From: Gamarada debralockiae
Lineage: Eukaryota; Ascomycota; Leotiomycetes; Helotiales; Hyphodiscaceae
NCBI GenBank assembly: GCA_002803225.1
Contig: NXFV01001988.1
Location: 1 to 57,032, forward strand
DNA: 57,032 nucleotides
Reading direction: 5' to 3'
Numbering within the stretch: position 1 is the stretch's first letter; every line of letters starts with the position of its first letter. Positions 25,737 through 35,599 of this stretch are shown here, in pieces. The position numbers were made by a program, and so were the translations under genes. A model generated the notes under the pieces. The model was not told where the DNA came from. It did not search any database and saw only the letters and a program-made list of their open reading frames with translations.

Positions 25737-26054
25737 TTGCCTTCGTACTTCTTAGCTTGCTAAGAAGAAGAAGGGGCTTCGAAAAGCCTAACGGACACTT
25801 CCAACACCGAAAACCAGGTATAAGTTATACTGACTTGGCTCGAATTTTTTAAACCCTACTAGTGCTGTGTTTATACGTGATCTCTCTTACGTCATCTATC
25901 TTATATCAATGAACTTTGCTTACTAAGTTAACTTTGCCTTCGTACTTCTTAGCTTGCTAAGAGAAGAAGGAGCTTCGAAAAGCTTATTAGACACTTCTAA
26001 TACCGAAAATCGGGTATAAGTTAGTCTAGTCTAGGGTCGAAAATTCAAACCCTG
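25737..26054 (+). repeat. Two direct ~120-bp repeats next to the left TIR
   Basis: Copies 25737-25859 and 25934-26054 both run from TTGCCTTCGTACTTCTTAGC to an AAACCCT end. Differences are mainly C/T and G/A (for example AACGGACACTTCCAACACCG versus TTAGACACTTCTAATACCG), with the second copy the more A/T-shifted. Confidence 0.75.
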
Positions 26055-26813
26055 TATCCGTATACAATCACGTGTTTTTAAACCTTTTCGCTTAGTAATT
26101 GTACTATTATCTTGTTATTTTTGGAATTTTTAGAGCCACGAGAGCTGTTTAATCACTAGGCCTTCTCTTCTGAAAGTGCGAAGGCTTCGTGCGAGCTGTA
26201 GGCTAGCACTCTTGTAATTTCACTCCATTTCCCGATACGCTAGTACCATTATAGCCAGCTGTAACAAAATCCCTGCATTACCTACAGTAACCTTCCCAGC
26301 GCTGTGGAGGTCACGTGCCAAAGTGGGCAACTGCCTGAGGATTTGGCTGACATCGGCCAATATCGGCGCTGAGCACAGATTTCATTTGGTGTTACAACCT
26401 TAGGCGATAGGGCTCCGATATCGCGTACGAGAACCTGGGGTTGGACGTCTGCTCCGCTTGTCTCCCCCTCATTCCCTGTCGTTTCGCGCGGTCCACGCTT
26501 TGTCTAGCACTGCTCATTGCTCTCGACTCCTCGACGCCCGACGCTTCCGTTCATCTTGAACTTGGACTCGACGACTTTTGCCTACGCTTAGCGATCAACA
26601 TCTACCTGCTTTAGTCGACAATATCTACGAGATTCCATTCCCTCCGTCCGTAAGGCCGACTCTATTTGTAACCGGGTCAACAGGAGTTTATTCAACAAGC
26701 TGGTGCCGATGTATAAGCTACACAGAACGTGAAGGGGAAAGAAGAAAGGAATCTCGGAGGTCGGCAGCTTCAGTATTACGAACGCGCCCCACCATCTTCG
26801 CCATATATCATTA

Positions 26814-28565
26814 ATGGCCTGTATGAGACATACCATGAAGGTTCTCTACGACTCATTACCTGTCCTTCATAATGGCACAGATCCCCAAGTCCGATTGCTC
26901 GAGCTGCGGCCGGGAGCATGGAGCGATCCTGTCAAATGCCGACTATCTCTGAAGCCACTATACTATACACTGCCTGAGTACACCGCGTTGTCGTACGTGT
27001 GGGGATCTGGTAATGACGGAGAGTTATGGGTTAACGATCGATTGATGCATATTACGGCGAATCTCCATACGGCTTTGAGATATCTCCGAGATCTGCGCCA
27101 ATCAAGACTGTTGTGGGTAGACGCTATATGCATTGACCAATCCAACATAGAGGAAAGGAACGACCAGGTGGCTCATATGAGTGCGATCTATGAACAAGCC
27201 GCCACTGTCATTGCCTGGCTTGGAGAAGCTGCAAGCAACAGTGACTTAGCAATGGAGCACCTCAACCTTGAAGGGGAAGCCGTTGTCTACTCAAGAGGAT
27301 TCAACCTGCAAAGCGATCTCTGTAAATCGCTTCACAGTTTCTGGGAACGGCCGTACTGGACCCGAGTTTGGGTGGTTCAAGAGATGGCTTGCTCCAAAAA
27401 ACTCATCTTCCAATGCGGCCACAGACAAGTTGATGGTGACAAGGTAGATAAGTACAGGCAAGAGGCCATGCCACACGTACGTCTGGCAGCAGCAACTGTC
27501 CGTGATGGTTCTGAATCTGCGCGCGAGTCTCCGTTCTGGAAATTCCACGACTGTCTCGACATCGTCTTCAATTATAAGGCAGGGATTCCAGCCGATGTTC
27601 TCTGGACGCTCAGAGATGCGGCACCTCTTAAATCCACAGAAGCAGTGGACAAAATCTACGGTCTATTAAAACTGTTTCCGGAGGAAATTCGGAAATCGTT
27701 CCTTCCAAACTATGGCATAAAGTTCCCTAAGTTGTCCGCCACACTGATGGATGCTTACCAGAATCTGTACAAAAATCTCAATTTGTTTTGCGAGTTTCAG
27801 CCGCTGTGGTACAGCAAGGAGTTCGATAATTGTCCTTCCTGGGTATTAGACGTACGACATGTGTGGAAGGACACGGGCACGGTGCAAAACAGAAGTTACA
27901 GAGATGGGGTAGGCAAACAGCGAAAGCCACGCATCATGTTATTACCACGATCACTCCACATCCGCGGAACTATCTTGAGCGAAGTCGACATCGTCTTGGG
28001 CCCTTTCGAAGTTACGAGAAAATTCCTATCTAGTAATTTCCAGAAACATGGGCGGCTCCTCCAGACAAAAGATTCTTTTGCCGAAATGATGAATATCGCT
28101 TTAAGGATGCTCAGAATGCGATTCCCCGAAAAGGAGACTCACTCCAAAGAAACAGTGTTCAGGATGCTAGCAGGCAAGAAGTGGGGTACTGATCGGCGTG
28201 ATGGATGGAGTTACACCTGCTCGCAAGTATGGGACGGGGTCGCAAGACTTGATAGCACTAATGGACTGAAAAGACTCGAAATATTTGGCACAGCTTTCGA
28301 GTTTCTATTTGCGCGACTGCAGAATCGTTGTTTCTTTACCACGACAGAGGGCTATATCGGACTAGGACCCCCCTGTCTCCAAAAAGGCGATTTGATTTGT
28401 GCAGCACGTGGATGTCGGATGTTATTAGCACTGAGAGAACTGCCGGGAGTCATGAAGGAAAGCACCTCGTATAGGTTCATTGGTCCTGTCTGTACTGACG
28501 ACTTCACGGAGGACATTGACTGCTTCGATGGGACACTCGAAGAGAGGGTTTTGCAAATTGTCTAG
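26814..28565 (+). CDS. HET-domain protein inside TIR-bounded segment
   Basis: Single exon of 583 residues from the ATG at 26814. HET landmarks are YTALSYVWG (residues ~57-65), LLWVDAICIDQSN, VIAWLGEA, and WERPYWTRVWVVQEMACS. An alternative start 8 codons downstream (MKVLYDSLPV) fits better with families that begin MxxLY. The reading frame is intact although the surrounding repeats show transition decay, which suggests recent arrival or selection. It sits between the 38-bp inverted repeats at 25694 and 28858. The expected role is in non-self recognition or cell-death signalling, by family knowledge only. Confidence 0.92.
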   Translation: MACMRHTMKVLYDSLPVLHNGTDPQVRLLELRPGAWSDPVKCRLSLKPLYYTLPEYTALSYVWGSGNDGELWVNDRLMHITANLHTALRYLRDLRQSRLLWVDAICIDQSNIEERNDQVAHMSAIYEQAATVIAWLGEAASNSDLAMEHLNLEGEAVVYSRGFNLQSDLCKSLHSFWERPYWTRVWVVQEMACSKKLIFQCGHRQVDGDKVDKYRQEAMPHVRLAAATVRDGSESARESPFWKFHDCLDIVFNYKAGIPADVLWTLRDAAPLKSTEAVDKIYGLLKLFPEEIRKSFLPNYGIKFPKLSATLMDAYQNLYKNLNLFCEFQPLWYSKEFDNCPSWVLDVRHVWKDTGTVQNRSYRDGVGKQRKPRIMLLPRSLHIRGTILSEVDIVLGPFEVTRKFLSSNFQKHGRLLQTKDSFAEMMNIALRMLRMRFPEKETHSKETVFRMLAGKKWGTDRRDGWSYTCSQVWDGVARLDSTNGLKRLEIFGTAFEFLFARLQNRCFFTTTEGYIGLGPPCLQKGDLICAARGCRMLLALRELPGVMKESTSYRFIGPVCTDDFTEDIDCFDGTLEERVLQIV

Positions 28566-29345
28566 GTCGTAGCTAGCAATTGGTACACAACTGTCACCCT
28601 ATGGCACATGGAGTTTAGGTCATTAACTGTGGGAGGTTGGTCCATTCGTGTTTATCTTTCTGTGAAGCTTAGTCATTTCCCTAAGTACATAATTTTCGAT
28701 TCGCGGTGTATTCGGATAATTGCTTAGATAGGGTCGCTAGGGAGATGAGGTTTCCGACGCCGATTGTCGCCGACGTTAGCCAATCCTCAGGCAGCAGTCC
28801 ACTTTTAACGTAGAATCATTTGAGTGTTCAGGCCTGAAACTGATTTCTGTTTTTACTGTAGCAATATTTATTTGACACAGTCCACTACTTTCCATTCGAC
28901 TGTACTCATTCGCAGTGTTTAAATTCACCACAAAATTTCAGTTCGTTCTTAGGTGAATGTATGTTCCCCCGCGGTGGACAATTTGGCCAAATATCGGATT
29001 GTGAGTCACGACGACGGCTGAAAGATCTACCGCTGCAAAGAATTTTCAAGACAAACGGTGACAGAACAACTTCAAATTCTCTTCAAGTTCCCAAGATTCC
29101 CTGAGATCTTGCTTCTGTGGCTCGAGGGGTTCGTCAGAGCTGCTCGGCTAGTGACTAATCACACCGAACCCCGACATTGATACATTAGACTTTGAAGATC
29201 CTCTTCGACCATGTTCATGAGTCACGTAGTCATTGACTCCAGCACTCATTTGGCCCCACATCTTTTTAATATCAGATCTCCAGACCATCAGGCGAAATTC
29301 ATATCGTTGACTCAACCTCCAGTTCACTGCTCTCCAACCCCTACC
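28566..29345. other. Gene-free stretch between HET gene and ADC-lyase-like gene
   Basis: Contains the right terminal inverted repeat at 28821-28858; no gene is recognised. An in-frame upstream ATG at 29211 could lengthen the next gene. Confidence 0.5.
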
Positions 29346-30221
29346 ATGGCATCACCGCCGCCAACCTTCCAACTCTTCACTTCCCTCCGCTATGACCAGC
29401 TCCTCACTAACCTCTCCATCAACACTGAATCCTGGGACGGTCCTTCTGAAAAGATCAAGTTCTTCTCCCCCTTCTACATGGCCTCATTCCACCGTGACCG
29501 CATTCTCAAAGCCGCCGAGCACTTCAACTGGTCCGCGGCCACCGACAAGATCCATGGTTACGACGGCTTTTCCCTTTTCCTCGGCAAACTCAATGAAGCC
29601 ATTGATACCAAGTCCCCTCAACCGCTTAGAGTCAGAGTGCTACTGAGTCATGAGGGTGAGATTACTGTTGAGAGTAATCCTACTCCGAAGGTAGGCGAGT
29701 GGAATCTTTTCCCGCTTCGTATCCCGCCGCCGAAGGGTGTGGAGAAGAGAGTTGAAGTTAGTCCTTTGACAGGCGGTGCGTTGACTGTTGGATCTGGCGA
29801 TAAAGTCCATGGAGACCCGGATATATCTGATATCTGGGAAATCATCCCCGACACAGCCCGCACTACGCCGTCGCCATACACGACGTACAAGACTACCAGC
29901 CGCGACATGTACACGGCAGCTCGGGAACGTGTAGGGATCAAGGATATGGCGGAGAAGAAGGAAGTTTTGATTATTAGTGATGAGGAAGGAGAGATTATGG
30001 AGGGGAGTTTGACGAGTGTGTTTTTCTGGAGAGAGGGAAAGTGGGTTACGCCGCCACTTTCGAGCGGTGGGCAGGCTGGCACAACGAGGAGGTGGGCTTT
30101 GGAAAAGGGATTCTGTGTTGAGGGTGTGGTTAGGGTGGATGAGCTCGTGGATGGAGAGGAGTGCTGGATTAGTAACGGCGTGAGGGGGTTTAGTTTGGGG
30201 AGGGTGAAGCTTTCGACCTAA
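29346..30221 (+). CDS. Aminodeoxychorismate lyase-like protein (class IV aminotransferase fold)
   Basis: Single exon; the ATG at 29346 (MASPPPTFQLFTSLRYD) gives 291 residues. The ATG at 29211, in the same frame, would add 45 residues of no clear type. Features of the PLP fold-type IV family are present: YKTTSRDMYTAAR, where the lysine of the KTTSR-type block is the expected PLP ligand; a C-terminal EIMEGSLTSVFFW block that matches the E.sitNvf cofactor-binding loop; and TTRRWALEKG. In fungi this type (Abz2) converts 4-amino-4-deoxychorismate to p-aminobenzoate for folate synthesis. Assignment to Abz2 rather than another class IV enzyme rests on overall pattern. Its 3' end is convergent with the Zn2Cys6 gene 57 bp away. 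Confidence 0.8.
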   Translation: MASPPPTFQLFTSLRYDQLLTNLSINTESWDGPSEKIKFFSPFYMASFHRDRILKAAEHFNWSAATDKIHGYDGFSLFLGKLNEAIDTKSPQPLRVRVLLSHEGEITVESNPTPKVGEWNLFPLRIPPPKGVEKRVEVSPLTGGALTVGSGDKVHGDPDISDIWEIIPDTARTTPSPYTTYKTTSRDMYTAARERVGIKDMAEKKEVLIISDEEGEIMEGSLTSVFFWREGKWVTPPLSSGGQAGTTRRWALEKGFCVEGVVRVDELVDGEECWISNGVRGFSLGRVKLST

Positions 30222-30278
30222 GGGAATGAGAATGTTCAGTGTAGGAACTGCCAAAAACATAGATAGCAGGACCCTAAA

Positions 30279-31937
30279 CTAATCCCAGAAGAGCGTGCCG
30301 ACAGAGATCCAATCTGACAACTTGCGCCTACAGAGTGAGTCCAGATATGTCGCAAACCGTTCCATCTCGACCGTCTGCATCTCTGTTGCCTCTCCTAAGA
30401 AGTCCTGCGTGTAGCTCGCAAGAAGATTCACTACTCGCGTTTTGTCCTGGGTGGAGCTGGCACCAATATATGCCACAGAGAGCGCAATAGGCATCCAGGA
30501 AGATCCCAACGGCCGATGGTATGTGGCATCCCTTGCACCTAAATTGCAAATCTCCTCGAATAATCTTGTATTTTCTCTCTTAGCTGAGTCATACCACCCT
30601 CCCTGTAGCGCAGCTAGTATATAGTTGACCACTATCTGCGTTGAGAGAGTTAGACCATAATCTCGTGCGCAAAAGCCGTGAGTAAATTTGGCCTTCATGG
30701 CATGCATATCCATCACCCATAAGTCTCGTGCTTTGTCAAGACGCTCCGATAGGTCAGACACGCGCTCTGTTAAAGTTTGGTGCAGAGCAGAGGCACGAGA
30801 TATCAATCGTTCAGTCTCTTCCTGGGAGACTAAATCCTGAGAAAGTAGTGTGCAGGTGCTTTGGACGAGGCGTGCAGTAGCGGCCATGCCGGCAATGGAG
30901 CCTTCATCGTCAACGCCTCCTGCCAGTGAATATCCTGAAACGAGGCTGTTCCATTCAGCCGCTGTATAATATGATTCATCGAGAAAAAAGGATTGTACAA
31001 CCTAGACAGAATTTAGGATACGGACAACGAGAATTTAACGATGAAGGCGACTTGACATACTACGGGCCCACGCAGCGCCATAAGCAGTTTCCTTTCCAGT
31101 TCGTCCTTTGGTGGTCTGATCCCTCGGCACTTCAATATTGAAGCTGCTCCACCAGCGTGCTTTAATGAGGAATTTGAAATGCCCATGAGTGTCTAATTAA
31201 ACTTAGCCAGTGCTTCTCCATGGGCCAGATACCCAGCCATTCTATATAAGAGCCATTTGCCTACCTCAACCATCATAACAATCATAATCGCACACAAGGT
31301 AGTCGGCTCGCACGCATTCTCTACTGTCGACAGACATTTCCTTAGGCTCTTTAAAGCTTGGGAGTACTTTCTTAGGCAGATTGCATTTGTAGCAGTATAC
31401 GTTGTTCTGCGGAAATGATCATAACTAGCGACTAATGCATCTGCTGCAGCATCGAGAGACTCATTGAATCCCAAGCATCGCGGGACGTCGTATAAGAAGT
31501 CACCAAAAGTCCATGCCAAATGATGGCCTGTATCTGTACCTTGGCCATCTATGCTGTGGGTAAATGAAGCAATCAAGGCAGTTAGGATATTGGTGGGATT
31601 TGTAGAAATCGTGATGGCCCACTGAACATCGTGTTCATTTTGAAGGTTCTGTGTCGATTGTGGCAAGTTGTGCGAGGATGTGGAGAAGGCGGCGACGACC
31701 ATGTTCCTGTCGCGGTGGCCGGCATAATTTTGAGACTCGTCTTGGAACTTGAGTCTACGCTCGCCATAGCCAACGCAGGATATGTTTAGGCGCTTGCATC
31801 GAGTGCAAGGAGGATTTGAGATAACAGTGCACTACTGTTCATCAGAAAAATGTTACGTTCGCGCAGTCGAGATCCATTACCTTCTTCTTTTGCTGCCGGC
31901 ACCCGATGCACCCTCGACTTCGCGGAACGCCAACCAT
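30279..31937 (-). CDS. Zn2Cys6 (C6) fungal transcription factor
   Basis: Minus-strand model with exons 31937-31881, 31831-31265, 31159-31061, 31001-30279 (481 residues). The zinc cluster straddles intron 1: GCIGCRQQKKK joins CTVISNPPCTRCKRLNISC, giving C-x2-C-x6-C-x7-C-x2-C-x6-C. The middle and C-terminal parts carry fungal-specific regulator blocks (HAGGAASILKCRG, LLMALRGPV joined to VVQSFFLDE). The second intron (31160-31264) is the weak point. The frame runs on through it with one TAG at 31193, so either this is a spliced intron with a GTAGGC donor or the gene carries a nonsense codon. DNA binding in the nucleus is expected; target genes are unknown. It is a tail-to-tail neighbour of the ADC-lyase-like gene and lies downstream of the RTA1 gene on the same strand. 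Confidence 0.85.
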
Positions 31938-32239
31938 GTGGACTATACCCTCAAGTAATACAAGATGATATCCAAATGGGATTGCATATTACATATAAAT
32001 GGGCATGCGATGTGTCTGGCACATATCTGTCTTCCTTGCGTCATTAAGGAGCCCAGGAGCCGAAGCGAGGGGCTGTGTGGTTGTGGCTGTGCAACCTGGA
32101 CCGCTTCATTAGCGTCAGCCATTCAAAATCACTTATGACAACTCGAGGCGTTGGTGCGAAATTAGTTTTATGGCTATTGCGAACCTCCAGTTCCGGCTGG
32201 GAGGCTCAGCGTGCTATGAAAATACATGCTGATAACAGC

Positions 32240-33304
32240 TTAAGGTCGCTTATGACTAGTTTCTAACATCTCTACATGTTCCATGCCCTTCTTCTTTCTC
32301 TTCCGTGCTGCGAAGCTGCCTTCAGCAACTGGATTCTCTCGCTCCCAGAAATGATCCACAACCGCTCCCTTGCCCATTATCATTCTCCCCAAGTCGAACG
32401 GGTCCAAAACCGTTATTAACCAGGATCTCTTGTCGGCAACCGAATAACCGGGACCAATACGCTCACTTATCCCGTCCACAGGATCAAGATATTGCTTGTT
32501 ATCTGATGGCAGATATCTCCCAGGATGAAAGATCGCCAGCAATGCCACGAAGACTGTAATATTCGCCACCTCGAATACCCACAGATACCACTCGTACTGT
32601 TGTACCGGCCCGCAGTATCCTCTGAATCCTGGCGCCGATGGGTCGCAGTCCGTGGCCTCGAAACCCTCTATCGTTCGCACGACGCAGCGTACGGTCATCA
32701 TGAGGCTTGTCACATAGAGCATGCGGCACATAATGCGCACGTTACGCGGAAAGTGGCCGGCTCGCCTGCACCGGTACTCCACCAGTGCAACAAGCCCGAA
32801 GAAGCAGACCTCTACGACTTCTTGTAGTATAAGCGATGCTTTGATGCGCGCGATGGCAGCTGCATGCGATCCTGGGTCTTGGCTTGCGCTGGCGCTGCTT
32901 GCTGCTCCGCTGGCGGCGAGACTTTCCACGGCGCCGCTCAGCAGCAGAAACGTGCTTAGGACCCGTCCTGGATGTAGCGGTGTATGGTATGGAAGGTACG
33001 CCAAAAGCCGGCCGAGAATGAAGTATTCCGATGCGGCGTATAGTGGAGGGCCGACGAACACAAGAACGTATTGGGCGATAAACAGACCGACGTTGGAGGG
33101 GCTGAAGGCGGAAAGTGCACGGGTGATGAACCCAGCGAGCCAGACGAGAGAGGCCCAGGTTGTCATGAGGCAGAAGTGCACCCATTTGTGGCGATATGAC
33201 TGGCAAAGAAGAGAGAGGGCAAGGACGAAGATGATAGCAGCAAAGATTATGGGCAAGGCCTTTGAGGGGTCGTAAGGGTAGAGGGATGAAGAAGGATCGT
33301 ACAT
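32240..33304 (-). CDS. RTA1-family lipid-translocating/resistance membrane protein
   Basis: Single exon; the first ATG is at 33304 (MYDPSSSLYPYDPSKALPI), giving 354 residues. Seven hydrophobic helices are visible, with family markers AQYVLVFVGPPLYAASEYFILGR and a later RCVVRTIEG..EG/F block near residues 215-225. RTA1/RSB1-like proteins are fungal seven-helix membrane proteins linked to sphingoid-base export and resistance to toxic lipids and azoles. The C-terminus is a lysine/arginine-rich cytosolic tail (RKRKKKG). It shares strand and order with the Zn2Cys6 gene downstream (303 bp apart), which might regulate it, but this is speculation. Confidence 0.93.
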   Translation of the reverse strand: MYDPSSSLYPYDPSKALPIIFAAIIFVLALSLLCQSYRHKWVHFCLMTTWASLVWLAGFITRALSAFSPSNVGLFIAQYVLVFVGPPLYAASEYFILGRLLAYLPYHTPLHPGRVLSTFLLLSGAVESLAASGAASSASASQDPGSHAAAIARIKASLILQEVVEVCFFGLVALVEYRCRRAGHFPRNVRIMCRMLYVTSLMMTVRCVVRTIEGFEATDCDPSAPGFRGYCGPVQQYEWYLWVFEVANITVFVALLAIFHPGRYLPSDNKQYLDPVDGISERIGPGYSVADKRSWLITVLDPFDLGRMIMGKGAVVDHFWERENPVAEGSFAARKRKKKGMEHVEMLETSHKRP

Positions 33305-35599
33305 TGTTTGAAAACCCAAGTAAAGAAGGTACCGAATTGAAGAGTGTCTATTTCAGATAGTAAGCGTGCTTCCGAAGGCCGTGTAGACTGGAGATTTGTC
33401 TTGGGTTTGAAGCGGCCACCCATTCCCTACTTATATCACAGTTGAGCTGCATCTTCAACTGTTTTGCCTGACGACATGTGAGAACGTTACGAATGCAGCA
33501 GTATCAAGCCTGCTCAGCGCTGTATAATACCCAATGCGAAAATCTGAATGCGCGGTGAAATAGCCCTTCCATAACTGGCATACTGTAAGAGTGGGAACAA
33601 TACCTGGTAATTCAGTTCGATTGGTCGAGAGGAAACATACAATGATTGTGCTATACTACGGCGTACACTCTAGCCAAAATTGCCTGATATCTCGGAAACG
33701 GAGAAGGGTGCGGTAATTGGCGACAGATTCTTGTTCGCTCGAAAGAGCGCAGTATAACACTTAAAAGAGACAAGCGTCCTAAAAGCTCGAGCTAAGCCAC
33801 GGTTAATTAGCAACGATTCTCTGCTTGCTTAACGGAGCGCGGCATGACACCTAAACGGGACAAGCGTTCTCAAAGCTCGAGCCAAGCGGACGTTGATTGG
33901 TTCGTAATACCATTCGGCCCGCCTGCACCCGCCTGTCAACCCCTTTCCCATGTCTCTCTGGTCCATCAAGGGTGATACTACACGTAGATCAGCAATCATT
34001 TAATGCGATCTTGAGTGTTTTGCACAGCCATTAAAATCAATGCACCAGTCCTGAAATAATCGATGCAAGGCTGTTATCGACTGGGCGACTCCGCCCATAC
34101 TACAGTGAGCAAAGCTGCTAGGATGGATTGGACTTGTATTCTATGCTTCAAGAAAAGACATGCAAATCTCAACGAGAGCCTGTCCCCTACAACTCTGTTT
34201 CCAAGGACATGTAGATCACCAGATTTGACACTGGCAGAAGCAAACCCGTGCTACGTTGTGCCTCGTACACCTTCAAGGTCCTCGAACGTCGAAATAGTAT
34301 TTCATTAACTTAAGCTACATGCCTAGATATTTCAATCAACGGTGTTATCGAAGAAGAGGAAGCGACCTTCGACGGCCAACTCCTCTAATGAATCCGCGTC
34401 ACTATCCTCTTGGGGTGTGCTGTGACATTGTCTACAGCATTTGGTTTCCAACTTTGAAACCCGCTGACTTGTTTAGATATACACGGATTAGTGAACGGAG
34501 AGATCCTCACACAATGGTCTGAGGAAGATCTTCAAGAGTTCAGCCTGATATAGAAGCATATCGGAACAGTGTCCTCTTTCTGAAGACTGGAGGGCTCTCA
34601 AATCGTGACTCGCTTCGCGAATAGTGAGCTGGGCTCTTGATAGGCCCTTGTCTCCTGAAGTCTGCACTAATGTGCAACGAAAGTTCGCTCTCAGCCTCGC
34701 TGCCATTCACTTGCTCGAAGAAGATTTTCTGTCGACATGATTTCATAGTTTTTGTTGCATAGCGCAATTGAAGTCCTTACATCAAGTGCCTTAAATATGA
34801 TGTAGACTCGAAGTTTGGTTCATTTCGGATGAACGTCAATGATATATCTTCGAAGACACCACGAATATGTCTTGTAATTTGAAGCTTTTACTTCCCCTAT
34901 TTTTAATGGCGCCCTCAAACAAGAAAGACATCCTGGTTGCACATCGTATCTTACTTCGTTGACGTCAACGATTTCGTACAACATTTGACATAATATTCAA
35001 TCAGTGTTCACTTTGCTTTTGGAGGAGCTTTCTACCTTATGAGTCGAAGCATGTCAGAGACACGTCATGTGATATCATCGAGCTTCACTCACTCGAAAGC
35101 CTATTTTCCCTTGTAGTTTAAGATACTGGAGGGTTCATGAGAAACGGACAATCAAAATACATGGGAACATCTCGATCTCGCCTTTTGGTAGCGATCTTTG
35201 TGTAACCGTCAGCAAGGCGTAAGACGGCACGACGACGCTTTCAGCTCCCAACAAAAAGGACAACGACCTCGTATCTCAAAGATGGAAACTTCCAAAAACG
35301 ACCACATTTTGCGAAAGGCACTGAACACTTGTTTTAATGTGGAGGATTCATCAAGGCTGAGCGCATGAGATCGATGGGACTTGTCACGCCAACAATGGAG
35401 CTGCAGTGCAAGCTTGGCATGTCAGAATTTCAGAAAGATACCACCTTAGACGTTGCACCCGCACCTCGAAGCCTTCCCACCAATTCCACGATATTTCAGC
35501 TGTCGCACGGACAATGCGGATATGTCGAAACTACACGTCCCACTCATGGCTTCCCTCGAGATCCTAGGGAGCCTTCCCACCAGTCGTCTTCTTCTTCTT
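33305..35599. other. Gene-free stretch with a ~90-bp tandem repeat
   Basis: No supported coding sequence over 2.3 kb. It contains the two-unit repeat at 33705-33905. The short frames elsewhere look random. Confidence 0.5.
33705..33905. repeat. Two-unit ~90-bp tandem repeat with transition bias
   Basis: Unit A (near 33707-33796) and unit B (near 33797-33890) share GACAAGCG..CT..AAAGCTCGAG and ..GAGCGC.G.AT.ACAC. Where they differ, unit A usually has A or T in place of G or C in unit B (for example AGTATAACACTTA versus GGCATGACACCTA). Confidence 0.65.

Larger units (their letters stand above)
25692..28860. mobile_element. TA-flanked, 38-bp TIR-bounded segment carrying a HET gene
   Basis: Left end 25694-25731 begins CAGTAAAAACCGAAACTAG. 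The right end 28821-28858 is its inverted copy (33 of 38 positions match; four of five differences are transitions). Both ends are flanked by TA (25692-25693, 28859-28860), as in Tc1/mariner/pogo-type transposons. Inside are two direct ~120-bp repeats and a complete HET gene. No transposase is seen, so it would be non-autonomous. Two independent short elements that happen to face each other are an alternative. Confidence 0.6.

Noticed and set aside
26020..26060. tRNA-like B-box (GGGTCGAAAATTCAAACCC)
   Set aside because: No A-box, no cloverleaf; it is the end of the degenerate direct repeat.
29211..29345. N-terminal extension of the ADC-lyase-like protein
   Set aside because: It has an ATG but its sequence is neither conserved-looking nor a clear targeting peptide, so the ATG at 29346 was preferred; not excluded.
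32721..33275. 184-residue plus-strand frame
   Set aside because: Antisense shadow of the RTA1-family gene.
29346..33304. Secondary-metabolite cluster (ADC lyase, Zn2Cys6, RTA1)
   Set aside because: No synthase or tailoring enzymes are present; the three genes are typical singletons.
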